Below are positions 43,458 through 52,227 of a stretch of DNA of 64,000 nt, in pieces (position 1 is the stretch's first letter; each line of letters starts with the position of its first letter). This DNA is from an uncultured Flavobacteriales bacterium (GTDB lineage: Bacteria; Bacteroidota; Bacteroidia; Flavobacteriales; Crocinitomicaceae): assembly GCA_946480085.1 (NCBI GenBank), contig CAMLHZ010000002.1:124001-188000 (forward strand). The letters are read 5' to 3'. Position numbers and translations under genes: made by a program. The notes under the pieces are model-generated. The model made no database searches and was not told where the DNA came from. It worked only from the letters and a program-made list of their open reading frames with translations.

Positions 43458-44015
43458 TTGTTTAAGTTCTCTATAAACCAAATGCGTTGGCAACCCCATA
43501 ACCGTGGTATAGCTTCCGTTCATCTTTTCAACAGCAACATAACCAATCCATTCCTGTACACCGTAAGATCCGGCTTTGTCGAAAGGTTTGTAATTGTCAA
43601 TGTAATTTGCGATTTCGTTTTGTGTCAGTTTACCAAAAGTAACTTCTGTTCTGTCTGAAAAGCAACGGTGTGACGATTGATTCCCAATGAAAACTCCTGT
43701 AATCACTTCGTGTGTTTCACCAGCCAATTCAGTAAGCATTTCAATGGCTTCTTCGCGCGACGTTGGTTTTCCTAAAATTCTTCCTTTCAGAATTACAACA
43801 GTATCTGCACACAAAACGATTTCGTCATCAGCTAATTCATCGAAAAGAGCTTTGGCTTTTAGTTCTGCTAAATATTCAGGAACATCCGATAATTCCAACG
43901 TATTCGGATATGTTTCATCGGTATCTTTGGTTCTGATTTCAAAGGTGAAACCTAAACCTGCAAGTAATTCTTTTCTGCGTGGTGAACCAGAACCTAAAAT
44001 CAACTTTTTTGTCAT
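43434..44015 (-). CDS. maf: Maf family nucleotide pyrophosphatase
   Basis: 193 residues from the ATG at 44015 (MTKKLILGSGSPRRKELLAGLGF); the longer frame to 44045 reads inside ubiA. SGSPRRKELL is the phosphate-binding motif, VLCADTVV holds the catalytic Asp, and AGSYGVQEWIG is the usual C-terminal motif. It hydrolyses modified or non-canonical NTPs. It overlaps ubiA by 4 bases and is the last gene of the queE-porE-ubiA-maf operon. The final residues WHLDSAR come from a dispersed repeat, so the C-terminus is not conserved. Confidence 0.93.
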   Translation of the reverse strand: MTKKLILGSGSPRRKELLAGLGFTFEIRTKDTDETYPNTLELSDVPEYLAELKAKALFDELADDEIVLCADTVVILKGRILGKPTSREEAIEMLTELAGETHEVITGVFIGNQSSHRCFSDRTEVTFGKLTQNEIANYIDNYKPFDKAGSYGVQEWIGYVAVEKMNGSYTTVMGLPTHLVYRELKQWHLDSAR

Positions 44016-44995
44016 AAGAAATACCAGTAAAACGGCATTGAACAACCAAGTACCATCAAAATTTTAAGCAGTAAATCTGCACGTCTCAAATTTCGCTTAT
44101 CGTCTTTCAAACTCAATAATCCAATAACGAAAACAATTCCGATCGGAAGCAGAAAAACAGGAGCAAAGGCTTTCAGAAAGCGAATGTTGTACAAGAAATA
44201 GCCATCGATCAGGAATGGTACAGAAGTCAATAATAGCAAGACTAACAGGATGATTGCAATTCGTTTTGTTTTACGTTTTCCAAGAACAATAGGAAGTGTT
44301 TTTGCGCGTAGGATCAAATCTCCTGTTACATCTTCAATGTCTTTGATGATTTCACGAATTAGATTTAATGTTCCAGCGTAAAAAGCAAAGACCAAAACAA
44401 AGAAGGTATTGAAGTAACTTCCGAAAGCCCAGCCGGTATGCCATGGTGTTTCGAGTGTTGTGTCTATTGACCAGCTACTTGGTAAGTGATCTCTCTGACT
44501 TTGAATAAATTCCAAAAAGTGAATTCCACAAAGAATGGGAACCAAAGCAGTCAAACCTGCAATAATGACATTACCAATCAGGAATTTGCGTTTGAAATAC
44601 GTGGAGTAGAACCAAAGCGCATTGATACTTAACAAATGAATGAACACATACCAAAATGTTTCGTAGCGCCAGCTCAGATAACATGCAATGGAAAACGCGA
44701 TGAAATTCATTGTCCAGTGAAGAACAATTGCCCAGCGCGGTTTTACATATTTCCCTATGATAAGTTTATGCGGTTTATTGATCTTATCCGCCTTTACGTC
44801 GAAATAATCGTTGATAATGTTTCCGGCTGCTGCAATCAATACAGTAGAAAATACAAGTAGAAAAAAGTCGAACGGCTCAGTACTTCCGGGAACTAATTCA
44901 ATATTGATTCGCGGAATAAAATAAACCCGCATAGCGTACATTGTCAATGCAATGACAAGCAGGTTTATTGGACGTACGAGCTTTAGTAAATACAT
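44012..44995 (-). CDS. UbiA-family prenyltransferase
   Basis: 327-residue polytopic membrane protein. The first Asp-rich motif is NIINDYFDVKADKINKP (about 61-77) and the second is REIIKDIEDVTGD, both typical of UbiA enzymes; several hydrophobic helices lie between. In Bacteroidota such proteins are often annotated as geranylgeranylglycerol-phosphate geranylgeranyltransferase, but menaquinone or heme-related substrates are possible. It overlaps the porE-like gene by one base (TAATG) and maf by four. Confidence 0.88.
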   Translation of the reverse strand: MYLLKLVRPINLLVIALTMYAMRVYFIPRINIELVPGSTEPFDFFLLVFSTVLIAAAGNIINDYFDVKADKINKPHKLIIGKYVKPRWAIVLHWTMNFIAFSIACYLSWRYETFWYVFIHLLSINALWFYSTYFKRKFLIGNVIIAGLTALVPILCGIHFLEFIQSQRDHLPSSWSIDTTLETPWHTGWAFGSYFNTFFVLVFAFYAGTLNLIREIIKDIEDVTGDLILRAKTLPIVLGKRKTKRIAIILLVLLLLTSVPFLIDGYFLYNIRFLKAFAPVFLLPIGIVFVIGLLSLKDDKRNLRRADLLLKILMVLGCSMPFYWYFL

Positions 44996-47001
44996 TATTT
45001 TACGATGGTATATTCAGTTCTTCTGTTTTCCTGATGTGCTTTTTGTTTTGCAACCTCACTGGTCATTTTCGCAATTGCTTCGTCGGAAACAATAGGCTTT
45101 GTTTCACCATAACCTTTCGAGCTTAAACGTGTAGCAGCAATTCCATTGGTTACAAGGAAATCTACAACTGCTTTTGCACGGGCATCCGATAGTTTTTGGT
45201 TTTCAGCTGCGTCGCCTTGCGTATCTGTATGTCCTGCAATTTGAATTTTAACCGTTGGATTTGCTTTCAGGAAGTCACGCAGTTTATTCAACTCAACAGT
45301 AGATTCCGGACGTAAAGTCGCCTTATTCAAGTCGAAGAAAACATTTTTCAATGTAACAACGTCAGAAGAAGTAATTGGAATCATTGGAACATCCATGTGA
45401 TACACTTCCTGATTCTCCGGAATGGTCATATTGAAATTCTGAGAATAGAAGTTGTATCCGGGATAAGAAACATTCAAAGCGTATTCACAATTCACTGGAA
45501 GCGAAACTGTAAACGAACCGTTTGTAGGATCTGCCTCGGCAACAATGATTTCTTTTCCTGTTTTCAGATCGATCAATGAGAATTTCCCTGGAATTGGTTT
45601 TTTGGTAGTGGCATCAAACACCAATCCATCGAAATACAAGGTTTTTGTAGGTTTAGCGTGTTCTGGCATCACGAAATAGTAAATATCCAAATCACCGTAA
45701 CCACCTTTTCTGTCAGAGGCGAAAAATGCAATCTCTCCATCAGCACTTACCATCAATGAGTTTTCGTCGTATTGTGTATTGATAGGGTAACCAAGATTTT
45801 CTGCCTGACTCCAATTTCCGTTGGCATCCATTCTGGAAACAAAAAGATCCAATCCACCAAAACCGCCGTGACCGCGAGAAGCGAAGTACAACGTTTTTCC
45901 ATCCGGGTGAATCAAAACAGATTCTTCCATCGTTGGACTATTTACCGTATTTGGTAAGCGAACCGGATCACCCCATGAACCATCTTCTTTAATAGTTGAA
46001 ACAAAAATATCGGCATCGGATTCTGCTCCTTGTTTACTGATTCGACGAATAAAGTATAATGATTTTCCATCAGCAGAAAGTGAAGGCTGAGATTCCCAGC
46101 TTCCGGTATTGATTTTTCCTGCAAGGTTTATTGGATTCGACCATTGTTGTCCCATTCGTTTTGTGATGAACAAGTCACAACTTCCTTTTCCGGTTCTTCC
46201 ATCACCATAATCAGCTACATCTCCCATAGAACAAGCCACGAAGATCAAACTTCTACCATCGGCTGAAATGGTTGGCGCACCTTCGTTTCGAATTGTATTG
46301 ATGTTCGTTGGCATTGGAAACGCTTTTTGCCATGCATTGAATTCGCTTAGGTTAGAAACGAAGAAATCTTCTTGTTTTTTGTAGCGTTCTTCCGGAGCCG
46401 GAACTCTATCATCATGAATAAGACGTGTAAATAGGATTGTTTTTCCATCAACCGTAATTGTTGGGAAATATTCAGGATCAGCAGTGTTTACTCCAGGACC
46501 AAGATTGATCGGATTAAATGTTTCACCCTTTTTCATGGCTTCAATTGCCAGATCACTTGCTGCAATCATTTCTTTTGCATCAGCAACCATTTTAGGATTG
46601 GCACTCTTTATAGCAATGTAGGTATTTAAGGTTTGTTTTGCATTTTCAAATTCACCGCTGTCATATTGCAATGCGCCCATGTAATAATAGGTTGCACCGG
46701 TATTCGAGTGCTTTGGATTGATGCGCAGTGCTTCCTGATAATGCTTGATTGCTTCCGGATAGTTCTTTTTGTATTCGTAAAATTCACCAACCAATAAATG
46801 TGCTTCCCAGAAGTTCGGGTCACGCTCTAGAGCTTTGTTGCAATAATTAATAGCTTCGTCTAAGTTTGACTGACCTACTTTTTGTGCTTTGTCAATGTTC
46901 TCAATCGCTTTTTTATCCTTTGATGAATAAACCATCTGAGCTTGTGAACAGCTTGTAAGGATAGTGATAACGAATGTGGAAATAAAGAGTAATCCTTTCA
47001 T
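44995..47001 (-). CDS. PorE-like lipoprotein: TPR, PD40 propeller, CRD and OmpA domain
   Basis: 668 residues. Lipobox LTSCS after a hydrophobic N-terminus. TPR units lie at about 35-150 (AINYCNKALERDPNFWEAHL, YPEAIKHYQEALRINPKH). PD40 blades follow (ITVDGKTILFTRL, ISADGRSLIFVAC, LSADGKSLYFIRR, IHPDGKTLYFASRG, VSADGEIAFFASDRKG). A carboxypeptidase-regulatory-like domain comes next (YFDGLVFDATTKKPIPGKF), then OmpA with IQIAGHTDTQGDAAENQKLS. This exact order is that of PorE, a type IX secretion component bound to peptidoglycan. The gene is 2 bases after queE. Function by family, inferred. Confidence 0.88.
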   Translation of the reverse strand: MKGLLFISTFVITILTSCSQAQMVYSSKDKKAIENIDKAQKVGQSNLDEAINYCNKALERDPNFWEAHLLVGEFYEYKKNYPEAIKHYQEALRINPKHSNTGATYYYMGALQYDSGEFENAKQTLNTYIAIKSANPKMVADAKEMIAASDLAIEAMKKGETFNPINLGPGVNTADPEYFPTITVDGKTILFTRLIHDDRVPAPEERYKKQEDFFVSNLSEFNAWQKAFPMPTNINTIRNEGAPTISADGRSLIFVACSMGDVADYGDGRTGKGSCDLFITKRMGQQWSNPINLAGKINTGSWESQPSLSADGKSLYFIRRISKQGAESDADIFVSTIKEDGSWGDPVRLPNTVNSPTMEESVLIHPDGKTLYFASRGHGGFGGLDLFVSRMDANGNWSQAENLGYPINTQYDENSLMVSADGEIAFFASDRKGGYGDLDIYYFVMPEHAKPTKTLYFDGLVFDATTKKPIPGKFSLIDLKTGKEIIVAEADPTNGSFTVSLPVNCEYALNVSYPGYNFYSQNFNMTIPENQEVYHMDVPMIPITSSDVVTLKNVFFDLNKATLRPESTVELNKLRDFLKANPTVKIQIAGHTDTQGDAAENQKLSDARAKAVVDFLVTNGIAATRLSSKGYGETKPIVSDEAIAKMTSEVAKQKAHQENRRTEYTIVK

Positions 47002-47003
47002 AA

Positions 47004-47618
47004 TTAAGGGATATTAAGGTACTTATGTGTTTGCAGTGAAATCTTCCATTTCGGGTTGTTTTTCACAAATTCGATGATCTCTGGCAATAATCGTTCCTGT
47101 TTAGACCATTCGGGTTGTACATACAATTTACATTCTTCTGAAACTTTAGCTGCATGCTCTTCTGCCCATTTGAAATCTGATTTATTAAATATAACAACTT
47201 TCAGTTCATTTGCTTTCAAATATGCTTCTTCAACTGGTGCTTTAAACTTTTTTGGGGAAAATGTATACCAATCAACATTTCCAACAAGCGGATGTGCACC
47301 TGAAGTTTCAATAGCTACCGTTTTTCCATTTTCCTGTAAAGCATTGACCAAGTTGGTCAGATCGTACATTGCAGGTTCGCCACCGGTAATTACAACCAGT
47401 TTTCCAGGATGTTCATTTACAAGTGAAACCAATTCATTCACTGACATATGTGGGTGTTTATCAGCATCCCATGATTCTTTTACATCGCACCAAACACAAC
47501 CAACATCACATCCACCCAAACGAATGAAATATGCAGCCGTACCCGTATATTTTCCTTCTCCCTGAATGGTGTAAAAATGTTCCATAATAGGGAAGGAGAG
47601 CGGTGAAGAATTTGTCAT
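47004..47618 (-). CDS. queE: 7-carboxy-7-deazaguanine synthase
   Basis: 204-residue radical SAM enzyme of queuosine biosynthesis. The cluster ligands are Cys37, Cys41 and Cys44 in GGCDVGCVWCD; FYTIQGEGKYTGTAAYF precedes them and VITGGEPAMYDL is the GGEP motif. A box TACCTTTG ends 4 bases before the ATG at 47618; if it is the -7 element, transcription would start about at that ATG and translation might use MEHFYTIQGEG at 47585. First gene of the operon with porE, ubiA and maf. Confidence 0.93.
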   Translation of the reverse strand: MTNSSPLSFPIMEHFYTIQGEGKYTGTAAYFIRLGGCDVGCVWCDVKESWDADKHPHMSVNELVSLVNEHPGKLVVITGGEPAMYDLTNLVNALQENGKTVAIETSGAHPLVGNVDWYTFSPKKFKAPVEEAYLKANELKVVIFNKSDFKWAEEHAAKVSEECKLYVQPEWSKQERLLPEIIEFVKNNPKWKISLQTHKYLNIP

Positions 47619-47731
47619 ACCTCAAAGGTAATTACTAATTACCAATTGCGAATTACTAATTGTAAAATGGTGACTAAGGAGGCCCGAAGACCAAATTTTG
47701 TAACTAGTCATTTGTAATTTGTCACTACTAA

Positions 47732-48673
47732 TTAGGAAAGTGGTTCAAGGTCACTAATCCCATGAATGTTTAGAATTATGGTTCCGTTTTCATCAGCGTG
47801 GAAGTTCTTGCGGAATTTAACGCCTGACGCCCATTGATTCTCGGCATAGGAATGCTTTTTAATAACTGTCTGAGAGTAAGTTTCATCGTATGCTTCTATC
47901 AGAATAAGTAGTTCAGCCAATTGGGATTTTATTTCCGAAACCGATTTTCCGTATAAAGGAGAATCTTCACTGATCTTATGAACGATTGTCCATGTTAGAG
48001 GGAAATAGCGCACAAAATCAACTTCGAGCGGAAGTGTGTAGTATTCACGTGCTACATTTTCCATGCTTTGATCTCCTTCTGCAATTGAAAGCATCACATT
48101 TACTTTGGTATTCAAAAGTACACTGTTGCGTTGATTCACCATTTTAAACATGACAGCTGTTGCATCTTCGTATGGGGTAATAATAACATTGTGCGAGAAA
48201 GCAATTTTTGTTGATGGACGTGAAAATCGTCCGTAGATCAAACCTGTTGCTATGGCAAATGCGATCAATCCTACAAAAGCTTCCATTGATGCAATGAACG
48301 AGATCAGATTTCCTTTTGGTGCAATTGCTCCGTAACCAACGGTTGTAAATGTTTGGGCACTAAAATAGAATGAGGCCAGAAATGAATGTTGACTAGGATG
48401 AACTCCTTGTAAACTTTCGGTTCCTATCCAACAGTAAATACCAGCGAAAAAAAGGTTGGCAACAATGAATGAACCAACAAGGAACAATGCAAATTTCCAT
48501 GCATGTAAGTCGACCAAAAACTTGTAAAAATCTTTCAAACGACGAACCGTTCCAATACGCCTGATATTGAAAGTCCCGTCTTCCCTCAACATCCGTTTTA
48601 CTGATTTTTGGTAAGTTTTACCTAATCCGGGATCCTGAGCTTCCTGTATTTTTCTTAAACGTTCTCTTGCCAT
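47732..48673 (-). CDS. Inward-rectifier-like potassium channel
   Basis: 313 residues. Two transmembrane helices flank a pore loop with selectivity filter TTVGYG (AQTFTTVGYGAIAPKGN); a slide helix (IGTVRRLKDFYKFLVDLHAWK) comes before and an Ig-like cytoplasmic domain after (VMFKMVNQRNSVLLNTKVNVML, YYTLPLEVDFVRYFPLTWTIVH in parts). This is the KirBac layout. Stand-alone gene, upstream of no obvious partner. Gating ligand unknown. Confidence 0.92.
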   Translation of the reverse strand: MARERLRKIQEAQDPGLGKTYQKSVKRMLREDGTFNIRRIGTVRRLKDFYKFLVDLHAWKFALFLVGSFIVANLFFAGIYCWIGTESLQGVHPSQHSFLASFYFSAQTFTTVGYGAIAPKGNLISFIASMEAFVGLIAFAIATGLIYGRFSRPSTKIAFSHNVIITPYEDATAVMFKMVNQRNSVLLNTKVNVMLSIAEGDQSMENVAREYYTLPLEVDFVRYFPLTWTIVHKISEDSPLYGKSVSEIKSQLAELLILIEAYDETYSQTVIKKHSYAENQWASGVKFRKNFHADENGTIILNIHGISDLEPLS

Positions 48674-48760
48674 TTGAATATGAAAGTAATAAACTTCTCG
48701 TTATCTCGGCTACGCTCGATAACCTGAGATTAAAATTGCTGTAATCACCCAAATTTTAAG

Positions 48761-48783
48761 GTCATCGAGCGGAGTCGAGATGA
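48761..48783. repeat. TCGAGCGGAGTCGA-type repeat
   Basis: GTCATCGAGCGGAGTCGAGA followed by TGA, the same as at 61600-61623. It sits just before the sucD terminator. A related GTTATCTCGG...CGATAAC palindrome is nearby at 48700-48723. Confidence 0.75.
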
Positions 48784-48816
48784 AAAAAAATCCCGACCTG
48801 CAGAGCAAATCGGGAT
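48783..48816 (-). terminator. Terminator of sucD
   Basis: On the minus strand ATCCCGA (48810-48816) and TCGGGAT (48790-48796) form a stem with a 13-base loop, followed by a run of eight T. It lies 23 bases past the sucD stop. Confidence 0.85.
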
Positions 48817-48838
48817 CCTAGTAATATAAGTAAGCGGA

Positions 48839-49717
48839 TTATGCTGTAACTCCTAATACTTCAGCCATTTTAGCTCCAATGTGTGCTGGTGAATCAACAA
48901 CGTGGATTCCACACTCACGCATAATGCGCTTTTTCGCTTCTGCTGTATCATCATCTCCACCAACAATAGCACCTGCGTGCCCCATTGTTCTTCCTTTTGG
49001 AGCAGTTTCACCTGCGATGAATCCAACAACTGGCTTCGTTCCGTTTTCTTTGATCCAACGAGCAGCGATTGCCTCTAAGCTACCACCGATCTCACCGATC
49101 ATAACGATTCCTTCTGTTTCAGGATCATTCATTAACAATTCAACCGCTTCTTTTGTTGTAGTTCCAATGATTGGATCTCCACCAATTCCGATTGCAGTTG
49201 TAATTCCTAATCCTGCTTTTGCAACTTGATCAGCTGCTTCGTATGTTAACGTTCCTGATTTAGAAACGATACCAATTTTACCTTTTTTGAAAACGAATCC
49301 TGGCATAATTCCAACTTTCGCTTCATCTGCTGTAATAATACCCGGACAGTTAGGGCCGATCAAACGAGCTCCTGAACCTTTCAAGTATTCTTTTGCTTTT
49401 ACCATGTCGTTAACCGGAATACCTTCAGTAATACAAACGATTACTTTGATACCAGCAGCAGCAGCTTCCATAATTGCGTCAGCAGCAAATGCAGGTGGAA
49501 CGAAAATGATAGAAACATCAGCTCCAGTTTTTGCAACTGCGTCAGCAACTGTGTTAAATACCGGACGATCTAAGTGTGAGCTTCCTCCTTTTCCCGGAGT
49601 TACACCACCAACTACGTTTGTTCCGTAGTCAATCATTTGTCCTGCGTGGAAGGTTCCTTCACTACCTGTGAATCCTTGTACAATTACTTTTGAGTTTTTA
49701 TTAACTAGAACGCTCAT
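48839..49717 (-). CDS. sucD: Succinyl-CoA ligase, alpha subunit
   Basis: 292 residues. CoA-binding [19 protein letters not shown] at the N-terminus, [25 protein letters not shown], and the phosphohistidine segment [10 protein letters not shown] (His near 246) are all present. Forms the TCA-cycle complex with a beta subunit SucC, which is not adjacent in this window; in many Bacteroidota sucC is elsewhere. Own promoter and terminator, so a single-gene unit. Confidence 0.96.
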   Translation of the reverse strand: MSVLVNKNSKVIVQGFTGSEGTFHAGQMIDYGTNVVGGVTPGKGGSSHLDRPVFNTVADAVAKTGADVSIIFVPPAFAADAIMEAAAAGIKVIVCITEGIPVNDMVKAKEYLKGSGARLIGPNCPGIITADEAKVGIMPGFVFKKGKIGIVSKSGTLTYEAADQVAKAGLGITTAIGIGGDPIIGTTTKEAVELLMNDPETEGIVMIGEIGGSLEAIAARWIKENGTKPVVGFIAGETAPKGRTMGHAGAIVGGDDDTAEAKKRIMRECGIHVVDSPAHIGAKMAEVLGVTA

Positions 49718-49751
49718 ATTACGAGATGTTTTTTTTCAAAATTTACGAACC

Positions 49752-49782
49752 CAAAAGTAGCAGTTTCATTTCGTTTTAACAA
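49752..49782 (-). promoter_or_regulatory. Promoter of sucD (Bacteroidota -33/-7 type)
   Basis: On the minus strand TTG (49780-49782), 20 bases, then TACTTTTG (49752-49759), matching TTG-N19/20-TAnnTTTG. It ends 34 bases before the sucD ATG. Confidence 0.75.
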
Positions 49783-49894
49783 TGGTTTTGAAGAAATAAA
49801 ATTTGGTTTTTTTGATTCCTACTTTCTACGGGAAATTAGTAGCAGCAAATAATAATTAAAAGCGCATTGCGTTCTAGCTTCAAATCAATTTTTA

Positions 49895-50752
49895 ATGAGA
49901 AAACTGCTGCTTGTTTTTATCCTCCTGATCAATTCAATAACGTACGCTCAACAAAATGAATTCGGCTTCCATTTCGGATTTGGGGGCTTTAGTTCTGTTC
50001 AAATGAATGATGGAACACTAGTCAAAAAAGCTTCATTTTTTCCAGGCTCAGATTCGTTAACACAGCTGAAATATTCCCAATGGGGAACTGTAAGCAATTT
50101 TCCAATTGAATTCAATTATACACGTTGGACTCCTTCGATGAGCCATCCCATAATTGATCGCGGATTTTCAATGTCGTTTGGTTTTGGTGGGAGAGTGGTT
50201 AATTCTGAAGAATGGCAGGCTGTCGATACAATTACTTATGATACATTGATTCTTCAGAGTTCTGGTGAAAAATTTCCGGTTGATTCCTTTATAACTGACT
50301 CTTACACCATGCGAACTGTAGGTTCTGCCATGCGATTTACAGCCGGTTATCATTTTAAGTTCAATTGGGATAGATTAGACCTTGCCGTTGGCGCCGATTT
50401 TGTTATTCAGCACTACGCTGGTAAAAAACGCGAATACAGTTATCGTCAGCATGGGACTACCAATTTGCCTGCAGGTTTTCAACCAGATTCAACTTCAGGA
50501 TCGAATTCCGAATGGATTAGAACGTCTGAAAGCGTTGAGTTGAACAGTTTTTTCTATGGAATTCAGTTTCCGATTGAATTGAGATTTCATAGACTGGAGG
50601 GTAAAGAACCAAGATTCTGGTTCTGGTCTCCTCAATATATAGGAAGATTTGCAATTCAGGTAACGCCAGCCATCCATTATTTAAATTTCAATGGAATCAA
50701 TAAGTATTATGGAACGTGTTCTTTAGGTTTTAAGTGGTACTACGATTTTTAA
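49895..50752 (+). CDS. Hypothetical envelope protein, paralogue of next gene
   Basis: 285 residues with signal peptide (MRKLLLVFILLINSITYAQQ). The body is rich in alternating beta strands and aromatic residues (FGFHFGFGGFSSVQ, FSMSFGFGGRVV, GADFVIQHYAG) and ends YYGTCSLGFKWYYDF with a terminal Phe, as in outer-membrane beta-barrels. It shares patterns such as FPGSDSLTQLKYS (next gene: FPSEDSLNKMDYS) and a W-x-Y/N-T-R/K-W segment. Function not recognised. Confidence 0.75.
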   Translation: MRKLLLVFILLINSITYAQQNEFGFHFGFGGFSSVQMNDGTLVKKASFFPGSDSLTQLKYSQWGTVSNFPIEFNYTRWTPSMSHPIIDRGFSMSFGFGGRVVNSEEWQAVDTITYDTLILQSSGEKFPVDSFITDSYTMRTVGSAMRFTAGYHFKFNWDRLDLAVGADFVIQHYAGKKREYSYRQHGTTNLPAGFQPDSTSGSNSEWIRTSESVELNSFFYGIQFPIELRFHRLEGKEPRFWFWSPQYIGRFAIQVTPAIHYLNFNGINKYYGTCSLGFKWYYDF

Positions 50753-50793
50753 AGGAATTCGGCTACATTTGATGTCAACCCGTCAAATGAATT

Positions 50794-51687
50794 ATGAAAC
50801 AGCCAATAATTCTAATCAGTTTCTTCATCGTTTCATTAAGGTTACAAGCTCAAGATACAAGTGCATATTATCGTCATGAGTTTAATTTGGGATGTGGGCT
50901 AGGAACTGATTTTGAGCTGAATTTCAAACCAAGAGCTTATTTTGATGCAAATGGGCATTTTCCTTCTGAAGATTCATTGAATAAAATGGATTATTCCACT
51001 TTTAGTGCATTTGATTCCCATCAATGGTTTCTTTCTTATACCAAATGGTTCGAGAACAGAAGAAAGATCAACGGCTTTCAACATGGCGTTAAAGCTCAGA
51101 TTGGTGGTTGGAGAAACATTTCATTGTCTGAACATTGGAAATCATCGGAACGCTGGACTTATGATACGGTCGTTAATCCAGTCACAGGCAACTCATTTTT
51201 TCAGGATTCTATTCGTAAAGATGAATATTCATCAACATTTACAGCCAGTCATTTCCGATTCAGTCTTGGATATCGTTTGTTGATTCCGATAGAAGACCGA
51301 TTTGAACTTTCCCTTGGAATGGATTTCGGAATAACGAATTACTTCAAGAAAAAAATCACCTATGCTTACAGGCGTATTGAGGACAAAAATTCGGAAGATG
51401 ATGAATTTCCATTGGAAGACTCTCAAAATGTCATCGACCGTTGGAGTTATAGCTGGAAAGATGATTTGAATATGTCGACTTATAGCATTTCACTTCCTGT
51501 TGAATTTCGTTTTGTTGGTGAACATGCTGGTCATGGTGAGATTTTCAAAAAGTATTATGATAGTTGGTACAAAAAAATGCGCTTATCTATACTGGTTAAC
51601 CCTGGTTATTACTTTGTGAATATTGATGGTTCAGAAACAAATGCTTTTGCAATAACGGTTGGATTGGCAGCTGCTTTTTGTTTTTAA
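50794..51687 (+). CDS. Hypothetical envelope protein, paralogue of previous gene
   Basis: 297 residues with a signal peptide (MKQPIILISFFIVSLRLQAQ). Beta-rich with many aromatics (FFLSYTKW-like segment near 72-80, FRFSLGYRLLIPIEDRFELS, LGMDFGITNYFKKKITYAY) and a terminal FCF, so a probable outer-membrane barrel. It follows the previous gene by 41 bases and parallels it along its length, a tandem duplication with strong divergence. No known family recognised. Confidence 0.75.
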   Translation: MKQPIILISFFIVSLRLQAQDTSAYYRHEFNLGCGLGTDFELNFKPRAYFDANGHFPSEDSLNKMDYSTFSAFDSHQWFLSYTKWFENRRKINGFQHGVKAQIGGWRNISLSEHWKSSERWTYDTVVNPVTGNSFFQDSIRKDEYSSTFTASHFRFSLGYRLLIPIEDRFELSLGMDFGITNYFKKKITYAYRRIEDKNSEDDEFPLEDSQNVIDRWSYSWKDDLNMSTYSISLPVEFRFVGEHAGHGEIFKKYYDSWYKKMRLSILVNPGYYFVNIDGSETNAFAITVGLAAAFCF

Positions 51688-51690
51688 TAA

Positions 51691-51730
51691 GATCAAAAGA
51701 TCAAAAGATCAAAAGATCAAAAGATCAAAA
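51691..51730. repeat. Five perfect GATCAAAA tandem copies
   Basis: GATCAAAA repeats five times without change (40 bases), three bases after the stop of the paralogue gene and between convergent genes. The copies keep a GATC (dam-type) site every 8 bases. Confidence 0.95.
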
Positions 51731-51770
51731 CTTTCTGTTAAATACGTTTGAACGATTTTGATCCTATTCC

Positions 51771-52226
51771 TTAAAAAACATCAACCAGTTCAAGTTCAAA
51801 CACAAGAACAGAGTTTGCCGGAATTTTATCTAGCTCATCATCGCCATAACCCAAATGTGGAGGAATAATCAAACGAAATTTCGCTCCGGCTGTTTGATCA
51901 AGTAATGCTTCCTGAAATCCTGCGATTAATCCATTTACCTGCGATTCGAATGGTTTGCTAGGATCTGTGTTATCAAATACATTTCCGTTTAGCAATGTTC
52001 CTTTGTACACCAATTTCACCTGACTGGTGAATTTTGCTTTTTCCTCTCCGGTTCCTTCTTTGATAACAGACATATACAAACCGGAAGGAAGGTGTTTCAT
52101 TTTCCATCCTTTCTTTCTCGCATAAGCACCAATTTGTTTGTCGAATGTTTGTTTGTCGGATTCAGAGTAAGAACCTCCACAGCTTGCTAAAATTCCGGTA
52201 AGGAATAGAATGGCGAATAATTTCAT
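51771..52226 (-). CDS. FKBP-type peptidyl-prolyl isomerase lipoprotein
   Basis: 151 residues from the ATG at 52226 (MKLFAILFLTGILASCGGSY), a lipoprotein with lipobox LASC. The FKBP fold shows VKLVYKGTLLNGNVFDNTD, GLIAGFQEALL, KFRLIIPPHLGYGDDEL and ANSVLVFELELV. It is likely a periplasmic folding catalyst on a membrane anchor. Start is 1 base past the TraB-family stop, so co-transcribed with it. Confidence 0.92.
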   Translation of the reverse strand: MKLFAILFLTGILASCGGSYSESDKQTFDKQIGAYARKKGWKMKHLPSGLYMSVIKEGTGEEKAKFTSQVKLVYKGTLLNGNVFDNTDPSKPFESQVNGLIAGFQEALLDQTAGAKFRLIIPPHLGYGDDELDKIPANSVLVFELELVDVF

Positions 52227-52227
52227 T

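Noticed and set aside
47056..49628. Long antisense frames (113-169 codons) over queE and sucD
   Set aside because: The sense genes have unmistakable catalytic motifs; the antisense products are low-complexity Ser/Pro/Ile-rich.
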